Notes: a model not told the origin generated them from the letters alone. Counted from the first letter of the stretch, positions 17,668-25,695 are shown. The stretch is DNA of 40,545 nt from Microcystis wesenbergii FACHB-1317 (GCF_014696875.1 NZ_JACJQV010000052.1:1-40545); one strand, 5' to 3'. Translations and numbers: made by a program.

Positions 17668-17913
17668 ATGCTTTATCCCAAAATAACATCAGCCGAAATC
17701 ATTGAAAACTATACTCTATTGGTGCATTTTTCTAATCATCAAGCTAGAAAATATAACTGTGAAAATCTACTAGAAAAAACGATGTTTTCTTCCCTTAAAA
17801 ACTATGCTTTCTTTAAAAACTTTCAACTTGATCCATCAGGTAGCGGAATCGTTTGGAATGATGAAGTTGATATAAGCGAGTATGAAATTTGGATCAATGG
17901 AATTGAACTATGA
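17668..17913 (+). CDS. DUF2442 domain-containing protein
   Basis: 81-aa protein matching the DUF2442 pattern: MLYPKITSAEIIENYTLLVHF, a small insertion region, then LDPSGSGIVWNDEVDISEYEIW. The GxxW-(N)-x-D-(I/L)-(S/A)-x-(D/E)-x-L-like end is typical. It lies 4 bp after the DUF4160 stop and would be its partner. With DUF4160 disrupted, this gene is now unpaired. The function is unknown; roles as an antitoxin or DNA-binding regulator have been suggested for relatives. Confidence 0.85.
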   Translation: MLYPKITSAEIIENYTLLVHFSNHQARKYNCENLLEKTMFSSLKNYAFFKNFQLDPSGSGIVWNDEVDISEYEIWINGIEL

Positions 17914-18150
17914 TTGCCGATCTTGTAGTGCGATCGCTGTCATCTTCTTGATTAAACTTTGAAATTGTCATTGCTCGGGATAGGAACGCCAAGGGCGATC
18001 GCTTTTTGGGGATGAGGAGTGCGATGCCGAAGGCACTGCGTAGCAGTACGCTATCGCCGTAGGGTGCGTTCCCTAATGCAAGTCCTACTACTGCAGCGAT
18101 CGCTTTTGGGGAACGCACCATGCACATTGATTGAAACTGTGAAGTTAGAA
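17914..18150. repeat. HIP1-rich repeat copy 2 plus hairpin repeat copy C
   Basis: The 80-bp repeat occupies 17925-18003 (GATTGCCGATCTTGTAGTGC onwards). The hairpin copy C arms lie at 18063-18073 and 18109-18119. The two repeat types are adjacent here, in the opposite order to copy B. Confidence 0.8.
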
Positions 18151-18223
18151 GCATGAAACCCAACCCCCGATCATGTTACGTTACCGCTAACCCGTCCTAG
18201 AAATAATTGTGCCTCCCTACTTA
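18151..18223. repeat. 73-bp dispersed repeat, copy 2
   Basis: Inverted match of 6181-6253. Following it, 18232-18318 encodes a short open frame (MFDIMLEISKTSLQVLGSEIF...) that may be a gene fragment and is not recognised. Confidence 0.7.
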
Positions 18224-18357
18224 TCAAAAAAATGTTTGATATTATGCTTGAAATTTCTAAAACCTCTCTTCAAGTATTAGGCAGTGAAATATTTAATCAG
18301 ATAACCAAAAGTAAATAACTAAAAACAAAATATCTATTAAATTTTAAAAGGTTGAAT

Positions 18358-19359
18358 ATGGCAAGAAATGCAACAAATAAATTATTACAAAATGCCAAAA
18401 AATTAAAAAGTGACGAGTTTTATACACAACTTTCAGATATAGAAAGCGAGTTGCAACATTATAAAAGTCATTTTGAAAATAAAGTAGTTTATTGCAATTG
18501 CGATGACCCCCGAATTAGTAACTTTTTTAAGTATTTTGCCGCAAACTTCAAAAAGTTAGGTCTAAAAAAAATAATAACATCTTGTTATCGAGAACAAGTG
18601 AGAGATTTATTTAATAGAGAAGAAGATGAAAAGGGTTTTTTCTTTGAATATACAGGCACAGAGAGAGAAAAAAATAAACCTAGTTCAACTGACATTGTTT
18701 ACTTTAATGGTGATGGGGATTTTCGTAGTCCTGAAAGTATTGAACTATTAAAGAAGTCCGATATTGTTGTGACTAATCCCCCATTTTCATTATTCAGAGA
18801 ATATGTAGATCAATTAGTTAAATACGACAAAAAGTTTTTGATAATTGGCAATATTAATGCAATAACCTATAGAGAAATTTTCAAACTAATTAAAGAAAAC
18901 AAAGCCTGGTTAGGAATAAATCTTGGTAGAGGTATTTCTGGTTTCATTGTTCCCCAACACTATCAACTTTATGGAACAGAGGCTCGTATTGACAATTCTG
19001 GAAATCGAATAGTTTCTCCAAATAATTGTTTATGGTTAACAAACTTAGACACATCAAAACGACACCAAGATATAGCTCTCACAAAAAGATATTTTGGAAA
19101 CGAAGCTGCATATCCAAAATATGACAATTATGATGGAATTAATGTCAATAAAACCCAAGACATTCCCTTAGACTTCAAGGGGGTTATGGGTGTACCAATA
19201 ACATTTTTACATAAATTCAATCCCGACCAATTTGAAATAATTAAATTCAGGAAAGGGAATGATGATAAAGATTTATCAGTAAATGGGAAATGTCCTTATT
19301 TTAGAATACTAATCAAGAATAAACGAAGACAAACAGAATATATTGATTTAACAGGGTAA
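18358..19359 (+). CDS. Adenine-specific DNA methyltransferase, EcoRI-methylase family
   Basis: 333-aa N6-adenine methyltransferase-like protein. Motif IV appears as TNPPF in SDIVVTNPPFSLFREYV (about residues 138-154). The EcoRI methylase family beginning (LKSDEFYTQLSDIESEL, then YCNCDDPRISNFFKYF) and the later VMGVPITFLHKFNP segment are clear. The start is at ATG 18358, 6 bp after AAAAGG, rather than the TTG at 18352. No restriction endonuclease is adjacent, so it is an orphan methylase within the accessory island. It is AT-rich and bordered by repeats on the left, consistent with mobility. Target site unknown. Confidence 0.88.
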   Translation: MARNATNKLLQNAKKLKSDEFYTQLSDIESELQHYKSHFENKVVYCNCDDPRISNFFKYFAANFKKLGLKKIITSCYREQVRDLFNREEDEKGFFFEYTGTEREKNKPSSTDIVYFNGDGDFRSPESIELLKKSDIVVTNPPFSLFREYVDQLVKYDKKFLIIGNINAITYREIFKLIKENKAWLGINLGRGISGFIVPQHYQLYGTEARIDNSGNRIVSPNNCLWLTNLDTSKRHQDIALTKRYFGNEAAYPKYDNYDGINVNKTQDIPLDFKGVMGVPITFLHKFNPDQFEIIKFRKGNDDKDLSVNGKCPYFRILIKNKRRQTEYIDLTG

Positions 19360-19963
19360 GCGCATCTTAACAATCCTTGACAAAATGAACTTTATGTGAG
19401 TTACCTACCCAGGATTCAAGCATATTTGAGGAGAATTTGCCATCTCTTTAAGCAAAAATCGACCCATTTGGTCGATACTATTCTGATTGACTGGTATCAC
19501 TTGAAATGCCCATGCGGATCATAAAATTGGCCAATTGTCAATAGGTGTTTTTGCTCTACGGTATTGCATCAAGTTAGAATAACATTTATTGGACTGGTGT
19601 TTACTCCACTAGCATTGGGTTGAGTACCGATCACCCAACCTACCAAACTGTAACCTTTATTCTGTATGCTTTTTAGCGAATAAGGTAAGCATAACATTGC
19701 TGAGAGGGCGATCGCTGATTGGCTCGCTCCAACCCTAATCAATTCGTTAACCTCAAAATGGTCTTTTTGTACTAATAAATATTCGAGTAGAACGCTCAAT
19801 GCGTTTGCTAGAGTGCATTTGAGACAATTTATCAAATTTTCGGTTTGAGAAATGAGCGCACCGTCAGTTCAATGATTTTAGCTGATGTTATTGGTGCTTT
19901 GGCCATGCCCACAAGCGATCGCCTTAATCATCCCTAACCCATCCTACGCCATCAGCGATCGCA
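19360..19963. other. Gene-poor region
   Basis: No supported gene. A minus-strand 88-codon frame (19569-19835, MINCLKCTLANALSVLLEYLLV...) is open but unrecognised. It contains a HIP1 site and CACCCAACCTACC repeat sequence, so it is more likely spurious. No tRNA or terminator is evident. Confidence 0.4.
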
Positions 19964-20503
19964 TTACCACTTCATAAAGGGTGGTGGACTGAAGGGATGT
20001 TTTGCAAACCACTCGCGTGCGCCTTTTATGAGAAAGCGGTGAAATCCGTTATTTGGAATGGCCTTTTTGACCTCGCTCACATAGGCGGGAGGAATGCCGA
20101 ACTTAAAGAAACCAAGGGAGAAATCAACTAAATCGCCCCTTCTGAAGAGTTCCACCAGCGGATAGCGGTCTGTCTTGTAGGTGCGAACCTTATGGTGCAT
20201 CTCGACCATTAGTCCAATTTCCTCAGACCATTCCTGTTGCCCGGTTTCGGATAAGTACCTCTTTACTTCAGACAGCGAAGGTGGGATGTAGTCCACGGTA
20301 TGAGCCGACCAAAGACCTAGATCGTGAAAGCAGGCGGCGATCGCTAACTTGGTCTTTTCTTCTTCCGTGCAGGAATGGAGGGCCAAACAGAAATTGAACA
20401 TTCTATAGACATGACCCCTGTAACCCAAGTAGTCATCACCGATTCGGTCTTTCCATGCAGCGAGAATTTCTTCTATGAGATCGTTCTTGGTCTCTATGTC
20501 CAT
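19964..20503 (-). CDS. HD domain-containing protein
   Basis: 179-aa soluble protein with HD metal-phosphohydrolase features: YRGHVYRMFNFCLAL supplies the first His, and AACFHDLGLW carries the central His-Asp pair. EMHHKVR and LFRRGDLVDFSLG supply later ligand-like His and Asp. The substrate is unknown (nucleotide or phosphoester in the superfamily). It is monocistronic and oppositely oriented to the flanking TA genes. The ATG at 20503 gives MDIETKNDLIEEI. Confidence 0.82.
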   Translation of the reverse strand: MDIETKNDLIEEILAAWKDRIGDDYLGYRGHVYRMFNFCLALHSCTEEEKTKLAIAACFHDLGLWSAHTVDYIPPSLSEVKRYLSETGQQEWSEEIGLMVEMHHKVRTYKTDRYPLVELFRRGDLVDFSLGFFKFGIPPAYVSEVKKAIPNNGFHRFLIKGAREWFAKHPFSPPPFMKW

Positions 20504-20585
20504 GCACGCCCCTAGTTCGTAGATTATCTATTTATTGGCATTGTAACCCATTGGAAAAAGCTCCGAATAGATCAAGCCAAAGTCA

Positions 20586-20610
20586 GGTGCGTTACTTAAC
20601 GCGCCTTTTT
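20586..20610 (+). terminator. Hairpin with T-run
   Basis: GGTGCGTTA / TAACGCGCC arms with a tight loop are followed by TTTTT. No plus-strand gene ends here, so it may be a remnant or related to the GGTGCGTT hairpin repeats. The rest of 20504-20750 has no gene. Confidence 0.35.
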
Positions 20611-20750
20611 GCTTTTAATCATGATGAATTTGTAATTATTAGGCGTTACGCTACGCTAACACATCCTACCGTGCGATTATGGGACTTGAGATAAGAACAT
20701 AAAGTGCGATCACTGTTTATTCTCTCCTTAAAAAAGTGATTTCTGCGTCA

Positions 20751-21038
20751 TTATTCAGTAATAGATAAATGCTTTAAAATTTTAACAATTTGTTCTTCTG
20801 TGCGAGTTTGACGCTCAGATAATACTGCTAATTGATGATAATAATCGGCCTGAACTTCGTAAAAATTGGATTGGGCCGCCGCAATTCTGCCCAAATATTG
20901 ATATAGCTGGCCACGTTCTGCTCGTCGTTCTTCTCTATCTGCTGCGATCGCCTCTCGCTCAGTTGCCATTGCATCGGATAAAGCCGCAATAGATTTGGCA
21001 TTAGACTCAATTAGTTGTTTCAATTGATCATCAGTCAT
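20751..21038 (-). CDS. Predicted coiled-coil protein (95 aa)
   Basis: Hydrophilic, almost wholly helical protein: MTDDQLKQLIESNAKSIAALSDAMATEREAIAADREERRAE... followed by SNFYEVQADYYHQLAVLSERQTRTEEQIVKILKHL. Heptad spacing of hydrophobics points to a coiled coil over residues 5-85. The type is common in cyanobacteria, with no known function. It has no membrane segment or signal peptide. It is flanked by HIP1-rich spacers. Confidence 0.65.
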   Translation of the reverse strand: MTDDQLKQLIESNAKSIAALSDAMATEREAIAADREERRAERGQLYQYLGRIAAAQSNFYEVQADYYHQLAVLSERQTRTEEQIVKILKHLSITE

Positions 21039-21571
21039 AAGAATTACAGTAAACGATTTAATGAATATTGATTATTTGTCTATTATAGCATTGAAGAAAG
21101 TTCTGCTTTCCAAGAGAGATTTTGGGGGACAAAACGTGATCGCCCTTGATTGATTTTTCAAAAACTGCGATCCCCTGTTCTCGTTATAACGTAATCGCTG
21201 TTATTTTGTTGATTAAACATTAAAATTGCGGCTCTCTTAGGTTTGGTGGGTAAAATGTATTCTAAGATACAGTCTTGCTGGCGGTCGCAACGCGCTCGCT
21301 ACGCGAGACCAAGTGGAACGAACCACAAAGGCACAAAGGACACAAAGATTGATCGTTTCTATATAAGTTAAATTGGTCGCAACGCGCTCGCTACGCGAGA
21401 TCACACAAATAATAAGAGAGCCAAATTGCCATTGCTTGGGATAGGAATGCAAAGGGCGATCTCTTTTGGGAATGAGCAATTTTTGGGGAATGGCGATCGC
21501 TTTTTGATGATGGGAAAGGGCGATCATGTATAATCCAAAATATTATGAACTAGATACAAAATCTCGATAAA
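21039..21571. repeat. Repeat-packed spacer
   Basis: Contains a HIP1-type repeat copy (about 21192-21229 and 21423-21465) interrupted by the MITE at 21230-21422, and further HIP1 motifs to about 21525. No gene is seen. Confidence 0.7.
21230..21422. mobile_element. 193-bp MITE, GGCTCTCTTA ends, 7-bp target duplication (copy 1)
   Basis: Terminal repeats GGCTCTCTTA (21230-21239) and TAAGAGAGCC (21413-21422) are perfect. AAATTGC is duplicated at 21223-21229 and 21423-21429, and removing the element restores the 80-bp repeat. It is homologous in reverse orientation to 38162-38308. Unlike that copy it carries two extra segments with the palindromic core TCGCGTAGCGAGCGCG (about 21286-21310 and 21375-21401), evidently nested insertions. 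Confidence 0.88.
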
Positions 21572-21844
21572 ATGGAGATAGAATGGGACAATAATAAAGC
21601 TGCTGCCAACTTGCTCAAGCATAAAATTGATTTTGAAGATGCAAAAAACATTTTTCTAGATACCAACTGTCTGGAAAGAGAAGATAAACGTGATTATAAT
21701 GAAACTAGAATTCAAGTAATCGGTATAGTTAATCAAGTAGTTTTATTGGTCGTCTATACCAAAAGAAACGGCAGATACCGCATTATTTCAGCAAGGAGAG
21801 CCAATAAAAATGAACGACGACAATATTACCAGAGTCAGACTTGA
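21572..21844 (+). CDS. brnT: BrnT family toxin
   Basis: 90-aa RelE-fold ribonuclease toxin. It has the typical BrnT opening IEWDNNKAAANLLKHKIDFEDA and the C-terminal RIISARRANKNERRQYY. Family residues for RNA cleavage (conserved Lys/Arg in the LKHKI and ISARRA regions) are present. The BrnA-like gene overlaps its end by 35 bp. The ATG at 21572 fits the family start. The frame is intact; activity is likely if no antitoxin restrains it, which makes the state of BrnA notable. Confidence 0.9.
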   Translation: MEIEWDNNKAAANLLKHKIDFEDAKNIFLDTNCLEREDKRDYNETRIQVIGIVNQVVLLVVYTKRNGRYRIISARRANKNERRQYYQSQT

Positions 21845-22031
21845 TCCCGAAAATGTTAGTCATGGTAAGACAGATTGGGAAAAAGTTGAAGCAATGACTG
21901 AGGAAGAAATTGACAAAGCAGCCGAAGCAGATTCGGACTGTCTCCCTCTATCTCAACAAGAATTAAATGAGTTTCGCCGTACATCAATCACAGATGCCGA
22001 TCTTGTAGTGCGATCGCTGTCATCTTGTTGA
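21810..22031 (+). CDS. brnA: BrnA family antitoxin, C-terminally altered
   Basis: 73-aa protein with the BrnA N-terminal toxin-binding pattern (HGKTDWEKVEAMTEEEIDKAAEADSD). BrnA normally continues into a C-terminal ribbon-helix-helix DNA-binding segment. Here, after QQELNEFRRTSIT, the frame enters an 80-bp dispersed repeat (GATGCCGATCTTGTAGTGCG onwards) and ends DADLVVRSLSSC. The DNA-binding part is missing, although the toxin-neutralising part is kept. Autoregulation of the operon is probably lost. Confidence 0.82.
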   Translation: MNDDNITRVRLDPENVSHGKTDWEKVEAMTEEEIDKAAEADSDCLPLSQQELNEFRRTSITDADLVVRSLSSC

Positions 22032-22230
22032 TTAAACTTTAAAATTGCCATTGCTTGGGATAGGAATGCGGGGGGCGATCATTTTGGGAAGGAGCAATTT
22101 TTGGGTAATGGCGATCGCTTTTGGGTCAGGGGGAGGAACGATCATTTTTGGAATGAGCAATTTTTGGGGAATAGCGATCGCTTTTTGGTCAGGGGGAGGG
22201 GCGATCGCTTTTAACACACCTATTCGATAA
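21992..22230. repeat. HIP1-rich repeat copy 3
   Basis: Begins inside brnA. It contains TGCGATCGCTGTCATCTTG, TTGCTTGGGATAGGAATGC, then repeated GGGGCGATC / TTTTTGGGGAATAGCGATCG units to about 22215. Open frames on both strands here are by-products of the repeat. Confidence 0.8.
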
Positions 22231-22449
22231 TTGTTATCATCTTTCAAATTAACCAAAAAAGGAGTTACAATTATAGCTACGTCAGAGCAAAAAACAAGAT
22301 GTTATGTCCTGTGTTGTTGGTTTACTAGACTTTATTTACCTATTAACATTGTTCGTCTAGATGAGCGCACGGGAAATATTTTTTTCCTGGCAGGAGAGGA
22401 AAACATTATTGAAATCTATCCAAACGGAAATTGGAGGTACATTGCATGA
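22231..22449 (+). CDS. DUF6888-like small protein
   Basis: The recognisable part is TSEQKTRCYVLCCWFTRLYLPINIVRLDERTGNIFFLAGEE..., followed by IEIYPNGNWRYIA, a cyanobacterial small-protein pattern I associate with DUF6888. A good Shine-Dalgarno (AAGGAG, 22259-22264) sits about 8 bp before ATA (22273), where homologues would be expected to have ATG. The annotated frame therefore has to use TTG at 22231, far from the ribosome site. The start codon may have mutated. The stop overlaps the next gene by 4 bp (ATGA). Confidence 0.65.
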   Translation: MLSSFKLTKKGVTIIATSEQKTRCYVLCCWFTRLYLPINIVRLDERTGNIFFLAGEENIIEIYPNGNWRYIA

Positions 22450-22655
22450 GTCAACCTAAATTTCAAGCAATGAGTCAAAAAGAACTGCAAGATTATATGC
22501 TTTCTCACCGAGATGATCAACAAGCCTTCTATGCTTATATAGACAGACTACATCAACAAGGAAATTGGATTGAAATGCCTCCAGTAGATTCGGTTGAAGA
22601 TTTAGAAAAATATCCTGAATTTACAGCACGATTTCGCCAAAACTCTCAACCTTGA
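22446..22655 (+). CDS. DUF6887-like small protein
   Basis: 69-aa protein from ATG 22446 (MSQPKFQAMSQKELQDYMLSHRDDQQAFYAYIDRL...). The KELxxYxLxHRDDxxAF pattern is typical of a cyanobacterial family usually next to DUF6888 genes. GGAGGT lies 9 bp upstream (GGAGGTACATTGC). The overlapping pair of small genes has a TA-like layout, but no activity is established. The protein is helical and acidic at its C-terminus. Confidence 0.72.
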   Translation: MSQPKFQAMSQKELQDYMLSHRDDQQAFYAYIDRLHQQGNWIEMPPVDSVEDLEKYPEFTARFRQNSQP

Positions 22656-23089
22656 TTATCCGTCATAAATGTGATCGCTGTCATCTTCTTGATTAAACTT
22701 TAAAATTGCCATTGCTTGGGATAGGAATGCAGGGGGCGATCATTTTGGGAATGAGCAATTTTTGGGTAATGGCGATCGCTTTTTGGGCAGGGGGAGGAGC
22801 GATCGCATCTCTCCTAGGGTAGAATGCTGATTGCAAAGGATGGTCAGTCAGCCCTAGATAGTCAACAGCTTACCCGAAAAAGCTAGATTTTGTCACAAAA
22901 TTTAGTATTACTTAGGGCTGTGTATCGAGAAGTTGCGAATTGTTAACCCTAGCTTTGCTAGGAACGCAAAATATGATATTGTGACCCCAAGGCCGTAAAA
23001 AACGGACAGGTTTTCAGTCTTTTTAAACATCAGGTCGCTACATTCTACAGCTATTTTCGCTCAAAAAAACCGATTTTCTAGGCATTTCT
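22656..23089. repeat. HIP1-rich repeat copy 4 and leader of the GH57 gene
   Basis: The repeat spans about 22669-22806. From 22807 to 23089 there is no gene; TAGATAGTCAACAGCTTA (about 22856) also occurs at about 13875. A short inverted motif CCCTAGCTTTGCTAGG lies at about 22958. This stretch presumably holds the promoter of the next gene. Confidence 0.6.
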
Positions 23090-25660
23090 ATGACTTATCT
23101 TGTTGAAAATCCTTCTACAACCTTTTATTCCTATACCGATACGGGGGTTGATCCCCTGAAAACCGCTCACGGAGTTTATATCACAGTTCACGGACATTTT
23201 TACCAACCACCGCGAGAAAATCCCTATCTAGACAGAATTGAACGGCAGCCGAGCGCCCATCCCTTCCACAATTGGAATGAACGCATCCATCACGAGTGTT
23301 ATCGTGCCAATGCTTTTGCGCGCATTTACAATGACCGGGGGGAAGTGATCAAAATAGTCAATAACTACGAATATCTCAGCTTTAACATCGGGGCCACCCT
23401 CATGTCATGGATGCAATCCCATGATCCCGAAGTTTACCAACGCATCCTGACAGCGGATCAAAAAAGTTGTCAACGCTTAAACGGTCATGGTAACGCCATC
23501 GCCCAGGTCTATAATCATATCATTCTGCCCCTAGCCAACAAACAGGACAAATACACCCAAATTCGCTGGGGAAAAGCCGATTTTCAGCACCGTTTCGGTC
23601 GTGATCCCGAAGGAATGTGGTTAGCGGAAACAGCCATTGATTTAGCCACAGTGACAGCTTTAATCGATGAAGGGATTAAATTCACCATTTTAGCCCCTTC
23701 CCAGGCCCTGCGCTGTCGTCCTTTCCCTAGCGACCATGATCCCCATCCCCAATGGCACGCGGTGGCCGGAGGTCAAATCGATCCCACCCGTCCCTATCGC
23801 TGTTACATCCCCGATGGTCGTTATCTGGATATTTTCTTCTACGATGGTCCAATTTCTCGCGATATGGGCTTTAATGATGTCCTAGCCAGCAGTGATTTTC
23901 TCGTCGGTCGTCTGGGACAGGCAATTAAAGGGGATCATCGTCCCTCCCAGTTAATCAGCGTCGCTACCGATGGGGAAACCTTCGGCCACCACAAACAGGG
24001 GACAGAGAAGTGTCTTAGCTATGCTTTTACGGAATCTTTCCCTAAAAACGGCTGGACAGTCACCAATTTCGCCCATTATCTCAGTATTTGCCCCCCCACT
24101 TGGGAAGTGGAATTAAAACCCGTGACCGCTTGGAGTTGTGTCCATGGCGTAAATCGTTGGCAGGATGACTGTGGTTGTGGGGGAGGGGGAAATTACCAGC
24201 AAAAATGGCGTAAACCCCTGCGGGAGTCCCTAAATTGGCTCAGAGATGAGTTAATTAAGGTTTATGAGATTCAGGGACAGGAATTTTTCCAGGATCCTTG
24301 GCAGACAAGGGATGACTACATTGCAGTTATTTTAGATCGATCCCCAGACGCGATCGAACATTTCCTCGCTTTGCATCAAAGTCGCAACCTGAGTAAAAGC
24401 GAGAAAATCGATGCTTTGCGTTTATTAGAAATGCAAAGACAGGCTTTATTGATGTTTACCAGTTGTGGCTGGTTTTTTGAGGAAATTTCTCGACCTGAAG
24501 GTACGCAAATTTTGAGATATGCTGGCCGGGCCCTGGAATTAGCCGGAGAAGTGGCCGGCATTCAATTAGAAATGAATTTCCTCAGTCGTCTAGCTTTCGC
24601 CCCCAGTAACGTTAAGTTATATCAAGATGGGGCTGATGTCTATCGACAATTGGTCACTTCTGCGCGGGTGGATTTGGAACGGGTGGCGGCCCATTACGCT
24701 ATTAGTTCCCTATTTACCGATTATCCCGGTCATCATCGGATTTATTGTTACAATACCCGTCAATTGGATTATCAAAAACAAGCGATCGGGTCTTTAACTT
24801 TAGCGGTGGGACAGGTGGAATTAACCTCGGAAATTACCCAAGAAAGTGAACATTTTGTCTTTGCTGTTCTACATTTAGGAGGTTGGGATTTTTACTGCTG
24901 CATTCAACCTTTTAACGGTCGGTTAATCTATACCAATCTTAAGGATCATCTCTTTGAATCTTTACAACAGGCCAGTGTCTCAACCATGATCGTAGAAATG
25001 GGGCGCGGATTGGGAGAAAACTTTTTTGCTTTACCCCATCTTTTTGCCGATGAAAGACACCGGATCATGCAGAAGGTGACAGCCGAAACTAAAAAACGTC
25101 TCGATCAATTATACACCCAAGTTTATCGGGATAATTACGGCATTTTAGCGGCTTTCCAACGGGATGAGCTGCCGGTACCTCAAGAGTTACAGGTGGCGGC
25201 CGATATTGCCATTTCTCACCGTTGTTTACAGGTGATTAATGCCCTAGAAAAAGATTTTGAGCAGCGGCAAGCGACGGAAAATAATCTCGATCAATTATTG
25301 GCTATTGCTAAGGAAGCCAATCATTTACACTGTCAATTAAATATTCCCGAAGCGCGTCAAACCTTAGAAAGTTTGCTCTGGCAATCTCTTGGGAAATTAT
25401 TACACGATGGTGATCCTTTAACGGCGGAGGAGGATACTCGCTTAATCACCCGTTTAATTGAAGTTAGCCAACAATTAAAGCTAGGATTATCCCTCGATCG
25501 CTCTCAGGAATTATACTATAATTATTTCCACGAGCGTCTAGTTCCTAATTGTTTGCGGTCTAATTCAATAGATGTTTCCTGTCCCTGGCCGATGACTCAA
25601 TTAAAATGGTTATTACTATTAGGACAGGTATTAAAAGTTGATGTGAGTATTTGGATGTAA
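23090..25660 (+). CDS. GH57 family glycoside hydrolase with DUF3536
   Basis: 856-aa cytosolic carbohydrate-active protein. The N-terminal GH57 barrel carries HGHFYQPPRENPYL, DPEGMWLAETAIDLATV (candidate nucleophile Glu) and SVATDGETFGHHKQGTEKC (candidate acid/base Asp). The C-terminal half matches DUF3536, which is fused to GH57 in cyanobacteria and other bacteria. GH57 members act on alpha-glucans (amylase, branching, alpha-mannosidase); the specificity here is not determined, though glycogen metabolism is plausible. It is a single-gene unit ending at a terminator. ATG 23090 is the first in-frame start. Confidence 0.88.
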   Translation: MTYLVENPSTTFYSYTDTGVDPLKTAHGVYITVHGHFYQPPRENPYLDRIERQPSAHPFHNWNERIHHECYRANAFARIYNDRGEVIKIVNNYEYLSFNIGATLMSWMQSHDPEVYQRILTADQKSCQRLNGHGNAIAQVYNHIILPLANKQDKYTQIRWGKADFQHRFGRDPEGMWLAETAIDLATVTALIDEGIKFTILAPSQALRCRPFPSDHDPHPQWHAVAGGQIDPTRPYRCYIPDGRYLDIFFYDGPISRDMGFNDVLASSDFLVGRLGQAIKGDHRPSQLISVATDGETFGHHKQGTEKCLSYAFTESFPKNGWTVTNFAHYLSICPPTWEVELKPVTAWSCVHGVNRWQDDCGCGGGGNYQQKWRKPLRESLNWLRDELIKVYEIQGQEFFQDPWQTRDDYIAVILDRSPDAIEHFLALHQSRNLSKSEKIDALRLLEMQRQALLMFTSCGWFFEEISRPEGTQILRYAGRALELAGEVAGIQLEMNFLSRLAFAPSNVKLYQDGADVYRQLVTSARVDLERVAAHYAISSLFTDYPGHHRIYCYNTRQLDYQKQAIGSLTLAVGQVELTSEITQESEHFVFAVLHLGGWDFYCCIQPFNGRLIYTNLKDHLFESLQQASVSTMIVEMGRGLGENFFALPHLFADERHRIMQKVTAETKKRLDQLYTQVYRDNYGILAAFQRDELPVPQELQVAADIAISHRCLQVINALEKDFEQRQATENNLDQLLAIAKEANHLHCQLNIPEARQTLESLLWQSLGKLLHDGDPLTAEEDTRLITRLIEVSQQLKLGLSLDRSQELYYNYFHERLVPNCLRSNSIDVSCPWPMTQLKWLLLLGQVLKVDVSIWM

Positions 25661-25670
25661 AATCAGTAAC

Positions 25671-25695
25671 AGGGTGGGCAATGCTCACCCTTTAA
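25671..25695 (+). terminator. Terminator after GH57 gene
   Basis: AGGGTGGGC / GCTCACCCT stem (one G-T pair), loop AAT, then TTAATTATT, 10 bp downstream of the stop. Confidence 0.75.

Noticed and set aside
19569-19835. 88-aa minus-strand frame
   Set aside because: No domain or ribosome site; contains repeat sequence. Kept only as a note.
21237-21527. 96-aa minus-strand open frame
   Set aside because: It is composed of MITE and HIP1-repeat sequence.
22032-22256. 74-aa minus-strand frame with repeated PKAIAIPQKLLIPKM units
   Set aside because: The amino-acid repeats simply reflect the repeated HIP1 spacer DNA.
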